Origin: Lottia gigantea
Lineage: Eukaryota; Mollusca; Gastropoda; Lottiidae
Direction: 5' to 3'
NCBI RefSeq assembly: GCF_000327385.1
Contig: NW_008706746.1
Span: forward strand, 4,142,243-4,206,242
DNA: 64,000 nucleotides
The notes below the pieces were generated by a model. The model was not told where the DNA came from and did no database searches. It worked only from the letters and a program-made list of their open reading frames with translations. This document shows, piece by piece, positions 35,401 through 43,255 of the stretch. The translations under genes and the position numbers were made by a program. Position 1 is the first letter of the stretch. The number at the start of each line of letters is the position of its first letter.

Positions 35401-38400
35401 TATCTACTAAAATCTGCTCCTTCTCCACAGTCCAATGACGATGAATGTTCGGCGCTAATGTTCGTCGTTAACGCAGACGGCGAACAAAGAATTGTTCGGG
35501 AGGCGAACAATTTTAAAAAATCAAACATGTTTGATTTTACGAACATTTCTCACGAACATTTTTGTTCGTGTTTCTGTAATCCGCAGACGGTGAAAAAATG
35601 ATCCAAACAAAATTTTTACGATTGTTCACTTAAAATGTTCCTCGTCTGCGTTGGGCTTTAGCAGAATAATTGCAAGATATTTCATCCAATTTGAATGGAT
35701 CTTGGCATGCTAGTATTGTTTGGTAAGATCTCAAGTGATTTGGACAATTACTTCGTGGTAATTTACGGCATTTTCGTTAGTTAGCGCCGAAGTGCAAAAT
35801 CAGCTGCATTACTCTATAGAGACTCGAGACATAGTTTCCATATGACTTGGATGAAACGTGATATTAGAAAATTTGGTATGCTTTTCTGGATTGATAAGAT
35901 TATAGGCTATAGCTAGGGGATGGTCAATAAATCAAGTAGGCCTACAAACAATTCGAACTTCATAACGAAACCCGAAATCTAAAAACAACATAATTGGTAG
36001 CAGCTCATGAACTTTACACAAAAGGAATTATATCAATCATTAGTGAGAAAATATTTCAGTGCAGCTCAACAAACACGAAAACTAAAAGTCAATTTCAAAA
36101 GTTCAGGGGAGGTAACTGATGAAAGTTTCATCCAATTTTAACAGTTCAGGGAAAGGAACTGGTCACCACACCCGCCGTTACTGCACAATACTACAAACAA
36201 AAAGCTCAGCAAAAGCTGAGCGTAATAAAATTATAGACACATCCAGTGTTAACTAGACATACTAATGTGATGATAACATGATACGCCTTAGGTGAAATAA
36301 TCAGATATGTTATATTTTCGATTAGGTCATGATAACGACCGTAAAATCTTAAAGGGGAGTTTTCAGCTTTTTTGTTAAAAACCCCTGTGGCTGTAGTCTG
36401 TAGTAGTAGCCATGACTTCAAATGCCCGATATAAGTAAGAAATCGGCGTAGAAAAAACAAGCTCTAGGCTATAGAGATTGAGACACATAATATACTCCAT
36501 TACGCTAGGTATGCTTCATTTCAGGTCAAATCATTGTCGCTGATAAATTTGATGCAAAAGGTAAAACAATTATCTCGAATTAAGACGATTTTGCAAAATG
36601 TAGTTGTATGTAGCTGACAACTTATGCATGCCTACTAAACCATCGAAAATATTATCATAATGACTGACCATCAACAACCTTAACCAACTGTCTATTAAGC
36701 ATGCTTTTGGGCAAGTTTTGTATAAGCAAAAACAATGAAGCACGCTACCTCGATAATCGTATAAAAATTATACTTTGATATGCCATAATACGCGGGTCAT
36801 ACTCAAAACATATTTCTAACCTACGAGCATGGGCGTGCAAATTGTTATGAATACGTCACGTATACGCCAAAAATTTGAAACGCTGGATTACTCTGTCGTT
36901 ATATTATGACAGGGCCCTAATAATGTCTGTATCAACAAGATTCGATACTATACTTTCATGAATGTTATTATCAAATTTAGGCACACACAATGGCGGATCG
37001 AAAAGAAAAACGGATATCAAGATGAAAAAAAAGGCAGAATTTGAGTTGGGTGATAAAAATTGTGTAAAATGTAAAGGTATATTTTATTAGTATTTAAACC
37101 AGATGCTAATATATTGATTTTATTTCCTTATAATGCGATGTTGATATAATGTCCCAATATTTCAATGTTTTTATAAATTATTCAGTGATTAATATTATAT
37201 TAAAGGTATACTGCCTCTTAGAATAAACATACAATTTAAAGTCTCAAACTTGGTCAGTAACTGTAAATATTCATCAGTTATACACTTACCAGGTGCCATG
37301 AGTAACGAATCTATATACACAACGCGATATAACCATTATTAAACTAAGTAATGATTGAAAAAGGCTTATAAACGTGTTTCAACATTACTAGTTTATTGGA
37401 TTATTAGATGTATGGATTTATCGGATTATAGACTATAGAGGAATTCTGTAGTATAGTTCTGACACCAGTCTACAGATGAGCAAAGACTCTTTTCGGCCAA
37501 GTTTAAAAATATCAAATTTTGGGTTATCCCAAGAGGTAGTATACCTTTAATATTTATTATTAATGACATTTTTATGATGTGATGATGAATAGTATTTCTT
37601 TATTGTGCAACGATTAATTTTATGTTTTAATGTTTCTATAATGAATTTCATGTCCCAATGATACAATGAATACTATTTTGTCTTAATGATGTCATGATTA
37701 ATATCATGTCCTAGAAATGCAATGATTAATACTGTTCCCTAACGATGCAATGATTTATATTATGATCGAATTATGCTATATTTTTTAATCATAATGATGC
37801 GGTGATCTAAATTATGTATTAATGATCCAGTGATAAGTATAATGTTCCAATAATTCAATGATTCGTATTATGTACTAATGATTAATATAATGTTCGAATG
37901 ATTCAATGATTATTATTGTGTTCGAATGATGCAATGATTAATATTATTCAAAATGATGATTGACTGATTGAGTGTTTAACATACAGTTCGAATTAACAAA
38001 CTGATGACTATCTTATTCGAATGATGCAATGGTGATATTATGTGTTAAAATTTTAACTCTTGAGGCATCAATCGATTAGTGACTTGAAAAATCTGTATCT
38101 ACAACTATATTGTTTTTACGTAGTTCATAATACTCGTTGTTATATACGTAGTTCATAATACTCGTTGTGCATAATACTCGTTGTTATATACGTAGTTCAT
38201 AATACTCGTTGTGCATAATACTCGTTGTTATATACGTAGTTCATAATACTCGTTGTTATACATCATTTCAGAAGTGGAAATACACACCAAGGATTTGAAA
38301 CATCAAGGTATGTCTTTAGAATTTGTATACACTAAAGTGTTCCAGATGGCTCTTTATTTTATGGTTATTCCCAATTCATCTTAATGTGTACAATTTCACC

Positions 38401-40551
38401 TGATTGTGTCATTTCATACCAGTGCATCATCTCGTCAGAAAGAAGGCAAAACCAAACATTCGGGTCTGCATCCGATTAAGATATGCTTGATTATGATCAC
38501 CCCAAATTGAAACTAGGACGAATATAATTTTGCACTTCTTGGCTTGATTCTGAAAGAAGACTTGGTGATAGGATCACAGAATGCTTTTAATCAAATGAAC
38601 TATCAACGATACACGAAAATGCCGAAAACAATTGCCTACTCTCATCTTTTTTTCATCTTTCGGACGGTAGTCTGTTAATATGTAGTTTCTACCCCAGAAT
38701 TCGCAATATCCATCTTCTGTGTAAGTTAGAATGCATCATTTACTCTCTTTGTATCATGTCATCTAAATGTGGCATTATATCTTTATTAAATTTTTACAGA
38801 CGAATCTGGATTACCACTAGCTTCTTTTGCAAATGTTAACATATCAATGGGAAAAAATTCTTCACTAAAAGGATCCGTTTCAGGTACTATTTACCTTACC
38901 TGGTTATTACTGTTTTGCTTGGAAAATAGTTGAAAAAATCTCGTCATCCGGAGATCAAACTGACGGCAACAATATTATACCTGTAGCCAGTGTCGGAGCC
39001 AGCCTCCTCCCGATACTGAGGGTACAAATAGCGGACAGAATTACTCAATGGGGGACAACACTGACAAAGCTGATTTCAAAATGCGGCAACTCAGTGGAGG
39101 CGTCAATTTAAAAAAAAGAAATCGAAAAATTAAATTAATTTGTAGCATTATAACAGTATTTTGGGGCACAAACTTATAAAAACATATTTTTAAATTCATT
39201 TACAAAGATAGCTTGCCAGGCAAGGTTATATACTCCAACTGACAGGTTTGATTTTAAATAAAAACATTTGGCAGTACAGTCACAATTACCAGTATGAAAT
39301 TTTCAGCCTTTAAGTCATAAACAAAATTTCGTCTAAAGCTGTCAAGAATTCTAGAGTGTTTACGAGCTATACTAAATATTTTTCAATTTTCCGATATTCG
39401 ATAGGGTTGTTCCTTGGTTGAAAACAAACACTCACACCAGGTTTCGTCAATAATCGAACCTTCTAGAGTGTTTACAAGCTAAAATTGAACGCGTTTTAAA
39501 GAACATGTGGTAATAAGATTTGTGCCTACTGGAGTGTGTACGAGCATTTGTGGACAAACGGATGGACGGGCGGACATGGGTGACGACAAAATACACCCCA
39601 ATTTAACGTGTGCGTATAAAAAGTGGGATAAACTGGGAGGTTGGGGTTAATGCTTTTTTGCATTTGGTTAGTAGGTTTTGCTAAGCCTTGAGCTTCTTGT
39701 GTACCACTCCTTTGATTTTGTGTTATATGAAACGTTAATAATATTACTTAATATTAAACTAAGATTTGTACAATTTTCATCTACAGGTTCAAAAGAGGAA
39801 GTTCGTCCAAAAAAGGGTAAGAAATATACCAAATGTGTACACCTTTGGATCTTAATCTAGCGGTTATTGTGTTAAGAAACTTTGTGGCGGTTGTTCAAGG
39901 CTATTCCTTGGAAGCTTACGCATGTTGCTCGGAAATCGGAACGATTGTATTGAACACTGAAGACACCACAATAATAACTTTTTTATTCCAGCTGTTTTAG
40001 AAGCTAGTGTTGAAACTCTCGAAGAATTTGAAGAAATGTTAAAGAACCATGCTGGTACTGTTAAAAAGATGTCGATAAAAGGTGATTGGATTGACGATTT
40101 AGATGAGTTTACATTGGAAGATCATTTCAAACCGTGTCGCAAATTGGTCGATCTGCACATACAGTGTAATAAATTATCAGATATTCCACCAATTTCATGT
40201 TTAGATGGTCTAAGATCATTGGATATTTCCAAATGTTCCTCAATTAGCGCAACATCGGTTTTAAGAGAGTTAAGTTGTGTTAAAAGGCCATTGAAAAACA
40301 TCACAATGGCTAATTGTTCACAGTTCCGATATAAAGAATTGTTAGAAATTGCTCTTTATGTTAAAAACGCAGATGTTTTAGATATCGGTAATTGCTGTCG
40401 ACTTTGTCCCAATAAAATCAACGATGTTTTAGAGAAAACAAATATTCAAAAATTAAAAGTAACAAGATGTAAAATTTGTCGCGATTGTACGGAATTAAAA
40501 GGCGAGATCGGTGATCATATAAAAGACCTAGATCGCGTGCAGTTCGTCTGA
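17448..40551 (+). CDS. Multi-exon gene with repeated RHIM-like motif and C-terminal LRR
   Basis: Model of 13 exons: 17448-17577, 17852-18013, 32923-33009, 33529-33564, 33842-33874, 34511-34558, 34781-34867, 36525-36560, 36981-37076, 38272-38307, 38800-38883, 39787-39816, 39992-40551. All internal exons have GT/AG borders, are a multiple of three long and start and end in phase 1, giving a 474-residue product. A motif of form F-x-M-G-D/N-x-D/N-C recurs: FHMGNTDC (115-122), FQMGDKDC (183-190), FELGDKNC (227-234) and a looser ISMGKNSS (265-272). It resembles the RHIM core (I/V-Q-I/V-G) of RIPK1, RIPK3, ZBP1 and TRIF, which drives amyloid signalling assemblies. Short 10-12-residue exons separate the motif exons. 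Residues 289-474 are LRR-like. No signal peptide or membrane helix is seen, so it is probably intracellular. The start ATG (context aaaATGt) is the least certain point. The RHIM reading is inference. Confidence 0.65.
18938..20514. mobile_element. Foldback element with arms of about 330 bp
   Basis: Left arm 18938 to about 19265 and right arm about 20165-20514 are long imperfect inverted repeats. Both ends read atatcctcaaatacaaatc, and the arms share gctcaaca, tttgaaggtcatgattatg, gacagatgtcgctgtacaac and atttccataaa or its counterpart. The spacer holds a truncated copy of the minisatellite-bearing element. The foldback sits inside the left inverted repeat of the larger THAP/P2X7 element, splitting gaatta from aggggtagtgcaaa, so it is younger than that element. 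No coding capacity was seen. Confidence 0.8.
19538..20045. mobile_element. Minisatellite-bearing TIR element, truncated copy
   Basis: It opens with tacggaagcg, doubled at 19538 and 19548, then attagggccattcattttt, then about 25 tandem copies of a 21-bp unit gaattttcaagttagtatgtt. The right inverted end present in the sister copy at 43654-44599 is missing. Variants such as gcta for gtta are shared between the two arrays. Confidence 0.8.
21039..21214 (+). repeat. 5' LTR of the Gypsy element
   Basis: 176 bp, begins tgtagtgtccagtg and ends aaacattata. It is preceded by CTTAG and appears identical to the 3' copy. Confidence 0.95.
25408..25583 (+). repeat. 3' LTR of the Gypsy element
   Basis: 176 bp, preceded by the purine tract aaagggggaaggga and followed by the target duplication CTTAG. 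Confidence 0.95.
26663..27547 (-). pseudogene. P2X7 C-terminal-domain-like gene, decayed
   Basis: Minus strand. Exon one (27547-27210) starts MERIRTFRELPIKWRALLSR, continues through an acidic stretch and PYMYEPLAS to WRLQTDRSGEW, and ends at a GTAAG donor in phase 2. A later segment (about 27030-26663) reads RVECITDHPGM, then FVLEVAWLGYKQQYGG and RRDERYRHIAYRQFVQW, the core of the P2X7-receptor C-terminal-like domain that occurs in many invertebrate and transposon-borne proteins. The cysteine-rich part (CxCGxC...CCxE) expected between the two was not found, and the frame shifts right after RQFVQW before resuming as GKDVRVVLPACVV and REELYTFRGF. It is therefore non-functional as read. It starts just inside the right repeat of the large element and converges on the THAP gene. 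Confidence 0.65.
27831..28856. other. 1 kb between two mobile elements
   Basis: Unassigned. It contains a candidate minus-strand exon (27964-28173), a plus-strand frame at 28322-28513 with a weak donor that I could not assign, and a small perfect hairpin cgcccgatgggcg at about 28825-28840 near the presumed 3' end of the Penelope-like element. Confidence 0.35.
27964..28173 (-). CDS. Candidate minus-strand terminal exon
   Basis: On the minus strand a gcttttgacag acceptor is followed by TDLETLARKCQLVHHNQ, then SSAEGLLFSTIEDRDIGDL and RLRTEKLRSAVEELTGMATA before a stop at 27964. Its composition is like a real helical, charged protein rather than random AT-rich DNA. I do not recognise the family. 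It may be a captured or retained host exon or part of an element. Confidence 0.3.
   Translation of the reverse strand: MTDLETLARKCQLVHHNQVTSKSVTQMSSAEGLLFSTIEDRDIGDLTRLRTEKLRSAVEELTGMATAIA
28857..32640 (-). mobile_element. Penelope-like retroelement with GIY-YIG and SGNH-like parts
   Basis: Minus strand, 5' end near 32640-32900. Upstream ORF (32622 to about 31393) is proline/arginine-rich, then Ser/Pro-rich with a KRARSSPTPSP-type tract, then enters an SGNH-hydrolase-like fold (LIIGSSNLNRI, SYPGAQIHHIQSIL) that continues to about 31083. Next comes the Penelope reverse transcriptase: DKGSCCVILNREDY, then ILISIDVSSMYTNI, then FYGRFLDDIFMVW with the active-site DD. After it, near 29420-29240, is a GIY-YIG endonuclease with a CKTCP/CKKCP zinc-like lead-in (VIYLISCKKCPKQYVGETKN) and a C-terminal W-IETLNTARPIGLN stretch. 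Penelope-like elements copy their RNA at a nicked target using this RT-nuclease pair. The copy is interrupted by several breaks and is presumably inactive. Long terminal repeats were not found. Confidence 0.85.
31083..32622 (-). CDS. Upstream ORF of the Penelope-like element (SGNH-like)
   Basis: It opens MLPNYNNHWQEARHRNTNRQ and carries about 90 residues rich in Pro, Arg and Asn, a helical segment, a basic Ser/Pro linker and a C-terminal block with IIGSSNLNRI, SYPGAQIHHIQ, W-H-TTMIPNLLNN and KILFTCIPIS. The order resembles SGNH/GDSL-type folds, with GSSN in place of the GDS block. The likely role is nucleic-acid or membrane association in the element's particle, but this is inference. The reading continues past a break into 31466-31083. 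Confidence 0.5.
33565..34510. other. Small introns and one off-frame exon
   Basis: Introns of the RHIM-like gene. The only structured item apart from exon 33842-33874 is the off-by-one exon at 34158-34222. Confidence 0.4.
34158..34222 (+). pseudogene. Off-frame copy of the RHIM-like exon
   Basis: It lies between an ag acceptor (34156-34157) and a gt donor (34223), but is 65 nt long instead of a multiple of three. The first half reads ETYSNINP in phase 1; the second half reads EFKMGNTNCVVDK in the frame that would match the donor. The block atgggaaataca-a-tgt is nearly identical to exon 32923-33009. Either the exon has decayed by one base and is skipped, or the assembly has an indel. If real and in frame it would add another motif copy. 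Confidence 0.5.
35004..35657 (+). mobile_element. PIF/Harbinger element, 654 bp, deletion derivative
   Basis: Perfect inverted ends agcccaacgcagacgaggaa, flanked by TTA on both sides (35001-35003 and 35658-35660), the target duplication expected for PIF/Harbinger. Subterminal motifs cgcagacg-cgaac recur at both sides. Inside is an open frame (35134-35601, 155 codons) whose middle reads RRNRSICVRNWIQRRKEQG, then the conserved LS-D-L-YRRYFRVDKDEFNTIL, the N-terminal region of Harbinger (HARBI1-like) transposases. The DDE catalytic domain is missing, replaced by a short tail made from subterminal repeat sequence. It lies in an intron of the RHIM-like gene and looks young because its ends match. 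Confidence 0.9.
35134..35601 (+). CDS. Truncated Harbinger transposase N-terminal ORF
   Basis: 155 codons, uninterrupted. Residues about 25-95 hold the basic RRQRRRRNRS stretch and the W-Q-RRKEQG and YRRYFRVDKDEF blocks of the transposase N terminus, a helical region preceding the catalytic core. The rest (INHV-type loops, N-F-NPQTVKK) derives from element-end sequence. No catalytic Asp/Glu triad is present. It could encode a small repressor-like peptide, but that is only a possibility. Confidence 0.6.
   Translation: MPRKSHDLKMATSRRKCKITLTILLILKRRQRRRRNRSICVRNWIQRRKEQGVFGNVQELSADELAMYRRYFRVDKDEFNTILRQIATTYLLKSAPSPQSNDDECSALMFVVNADGEQRIVREANNFKKSNMFDFTNISHEHFCSCFCNPQTVKK
35935..36170 (+). repeat. 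Dispersed repeat family A, copy 2
   Basis: It contains cgaacttcataacgaaacc, cgaaatc, tagcagct-atgaac, atatcaatcattagtgag and gaggtaactgatgaaa-tttcatccaatttt-a, matching the reverse of 42050-42395 over nearly its whole length. Confidence 0.7.
37560..38050. repeat. Diverged minisatellite of about 31-33 bp
   Basis: About a dozen worn copies of aatgatgcaatgattaatat followed by tatgttcg-type sequence. They lie in the intron between exons 36981-37076 and 38272-38307. Confidence 0.8.
38110..38262. repeat. Short-period repeat next to a splice acceptor
   Basis: Units tacgtagttcataatactcg and ttgtgcataatactcgttg alternate for about 150 bp. The array stops about 8 bp before the catttcag acceptor of the exon at 38272, so the branch-point region of that intron lies in or beside the repeat. 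Confidence 0.85.
38930..39093 (+). pseudogene. Second off-by-one exon with the repeat motif
   Basis: After an acceptor at 38928-38929, phase 1 reads EKISSSGDQTDGNNIIPVAS and continues to ASLLP. A different frame then reads EGTNSGQNYSMGDNTDKADF up to a possible gt donor at 39094. The length is 164 nt, one short of a symmetric exon, like the exon at 34158-34222. YSMGDNTD fits the repeat motif of the gene. It may be a decayed exon or an assembly indel; the donor is weak. Confidence 0.35.
39220..39620 (+). repeat. Dispersed repeat family C, copy with tail
   Basis: It begins ctgacaggtttgattttaaa, holds tttcgtcta-agctgtcaag, tttcgtcaata and agagtgtttacgagct, and ends with gacgggcggacatgggtgac and gtgcgtataaaaa. 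It corresponds to 10639-11225 and 4130-4235. Confidence 0.8.
39992..40551 (+). CDS. C-terminal LRR-like exon of the RHIM-like gene
   Basis: Entered in phase 1 after ttttattccag and ending at TGA 40549-40551; 185 residues. After a helical lead (VLEASVETLEEFEEMLKNHA) come leucine-rich units with the spacing of cysteine-containing LRRs: KLVDLHIQCNKLSDI, LRSLDISKCSSIS, LKNITMANCSQFR, ADVLDIGNCCRLC and IQKLKVTRCKICRDC. Such repeats form a curved scaffold for protein binding, as in F-box/LRR proteins and the ATP-synthase-s-like family. No F-box was seen. It is the largest and best-supported exon of the gene. The attta and attaaa sequences near 40640-40680 could serve 3' end formation. Confidence 0.75.
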
Positions 40552-41489
40552 TACGATTTTTTCTATAAATCATGTTTGAAAATCACCATTCTCTTTGATG
40601 AGATAATTATAGCCTATTTTATTGGTTTGTTCATTTATTAGTTATCATGTCTTATTTTGTATTTTTTTAGTTTGATTAAAATATAGCTCCAACTACTTCT
40701 GGCTCTATACGCTTTGCGGCTAACTCCACTCTTTCTAGAATCTATACACATACAAGGCATGTTTACAGAGTCAACCGATTTCCGAGTAAGTGCTTAATCA
40801 CCACTCTGGGATGTTCATTAGTAAACTGTGACTTGTAACATCCTGGTTTAACATGGCAGTGCATATTATTAGCCTATTTCACATTTGACATCTCTCGGTC
40901 GTGAATCTGATCCCTCCTCGGTATTGAATTGTTCCAATAGGTCAATCGTGTTTAGTGTTTAGGATGCGATGAAGATCGATGCGATGTTTTTCAAATATGT
41001 ATTCGATCAACCTGAACGAAGACATGGCGATGACAAATGATGAATGTGGCAGTGTCATTGTTTCATTGTCTTGAACAACCCATAATGTTTCATGTTCGAA
41101 TCATTTAGATCAACATTCACGAACATTACAGGTAGTCCGTAACACGAATCCCGAACATATCTCCCTTATTGATGAGGCTACATCAAAAAATGAAAAAGAA
41201 CGATTGAACACTTCAGTGAACACATACTTTTCCTATTTCTCCATATCACAGAACTTTTTTTTTCTTTATCTTATGGTATCACTATAACCTATATTATAAC
41301 TAAAACCACAAACGCACACTGTGGAATTTTATATACAAGTATTACATGAATCGCACACCAATGATTTTATAATTTGCCCATATATAAACAAACATATATA
41401 ACAAACATATAATGAACCTTTCTTTGAGCTTATCACCGGTCGGTAGGGGGGGGGGAAAGAGAAACACGAAGTAAGTAACCAAATTCATT
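40552..41489. other. Intergenic DNA after the RHIM-like gene
   Basis: 3' flank and AT-rich DNA. A possible poly(A) signal attaaa lies near 40675. A short G run lies at about 41441-41452. No exon was recognised. Confidence 0.4.
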
Positions 41490-41980
41490 TTCAGCACCAG
41501 TTAGATCCGTTTCCAACGTCGATTTGTAAATTGCGAGAATACCCATAAGAAAGATTCAGTGTTCATGGACCATGCCATTTCTAAGTGTACAGTGCGTGAT
41601 GATGACACACAAATAACGTGTAGTACGGGTTTTCCTTTACCTTGCGTAGTATGAAAAGGTATCTGCCAATGCTTGTGAAAGTGGGGATCCAAGGCGTTAC
41701 GCCGGTAAAGGTGCCATTCACTCTGGGTTTCTTGCGACGTCTAATACATTCAGCGCAGGATAACTTATTTCACTTTATCAGATTACGAACGCCAACGATC
41801 AAGTATTTGGATCTCAGTGAAAAGGACGATATACGAAATTTGGCATCGAAGAAAAAATGTTCAGCTATTCAAAGATGGCCAGAGTTGGATAGTTGGTTGA
41901 GAGTCAATAATTTCGTAATTACTGTTACAAATGGTAGGTGGGGTCCCACTGAAAGGTTTCTTACCAGAATCTTTTAGATC
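41490..41980 (-). mobile_element. BEL/Pao-like integrase fossil
   Basis: On the minus strand, SKYLIVGVRNLIK with a following C-EC pair, then GKPVLHVICVSSSRTVHLEM and TESFLWVFSQF, match the zinc head and the TRAIHLE-type core of BEL/Pao integrases. It is a broken fragment; no LTRs were seen, and it looks old. The assignment to BEL/Pao rather than another LTR group is tentative. Confidence 0.5.
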
Positions 41981-42049
41981 GTTCAACTTCTGCGACACTT
42001 AAAATGATTGTGCGAGATACGCGTCTGTTTTCTTATAATAATATAACAA

Positions 42050-42395
42050 TTATTGTGATCAGTTCCCACCCTTGACTATTGAAATTGGATAAATGTATTT
42101 TCATTAGTTACGTCCCTTGAACTTCGTTGTCGCTACTTCTTTTGTTGGCGCGTTCCTTCTTGTAGTTTGTTGTATAGAGCAGATATGACGGATGTGGCGC
42201 CAGGCAGGGTATGCTTACTCTTCTAGACACCTGATACCACTTTTCATTATGAAATACTTACTCATTTTTGGTTGAAATATTTCCTCAGGTGAAAAGTTCA
42301 TTAGCTGCATAAATGTTTCGCCAAAATGATGTTTTGGATTCCGGGTTTAGTTTTGCGGTTCGGATCGTTAGTACTTGTTTTTTTTTTTTGGTAGG
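42050..42395 (-). repeat. Dispersed repeat family A, copy 3 (reverse)
   Basis: The longest copy seen. Reverse complement: gatccgaaccgcaaaac, cccggaatccaaaacatc, ttttggcgaaac, gcagctaatgaacttttcac, ataatgaaaagtggtatcag, then gggacgtaactaatgaaa and atccaatttcaatagt. Confidence 0.8.
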
Positions 42396-43255
42396 TGCGC
42401 AATTCTCCTTTTATCCAGTAAAATATAATTTATGTTATCAAGGTGTTTGGAATTTTAATTACTTTGCAAAATAAGATTGCCAATTTTACTCAGAGAACTG
42501 CATCACAAAGTTCCAAGTTTGGTATCCCAACTATCTTCCGATGGTGCTAGGTCTCCGTCACACTTTAAAATATATCGATATTCTGTATTTTGTAAGGTAT
42601 CATTGACGCGTCCATTTTCGAAGTATCGTTTTTATTTCGTTTTTGTGACTGAAAATAATATTATTCTTGTATCTATAAGGTAGCATTGACGTTTAACTTG
42701 TTGACTGTCATGTGACGGAGAATCAATTGGTAGAATCAACAATCCTTTAACAAAAAGATGATTCGATTAACAACCGACGCTACAATTAAAGTTGGGCGAT
42801 TTGGGATTTTTTGTGTATCGCGAAATAGAAATTTTCAATATAACGATATTTGATGTTATCGGTTTCCGAGTTTGTGTAAACCGTTTTAAAACTACATATA
42901 TAACCCCACGATTTACATTTCAAAGCAGTAACAGTATTCTTTCTTTCTTTCTGATTTGTGATTATGTACCCTCTATAGAAGTTTATTGCTTATTTTAGTT
43001 TAAGTTGAATTTGACCTGCAGGTGACAATGTCTTTACATGTTCAATTGAATATATGTTTTTTAATTCATATTGCCCTTTCTTTTGTCCAAATGGTAGTGG
43101 AGTTTAGCCAATCAGAACTAAGATATATGTGGTTGATCGGGAAGTGAAGGACAAAAGTCTTATTTCTAACATTAATATTTCATTACTTAGTTATTGTTTA
43201 TGTCTATCCCGTCCCCGTGGTATTTGTACAGGTATTCCTACCTATATACCTAGAA

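Noticed and set aside
41642-41977. 111-codon plus-strand frame
   Set aside because: It lies antisense to the BEL/Pao-like integrase remnant and has no similarity of its own.
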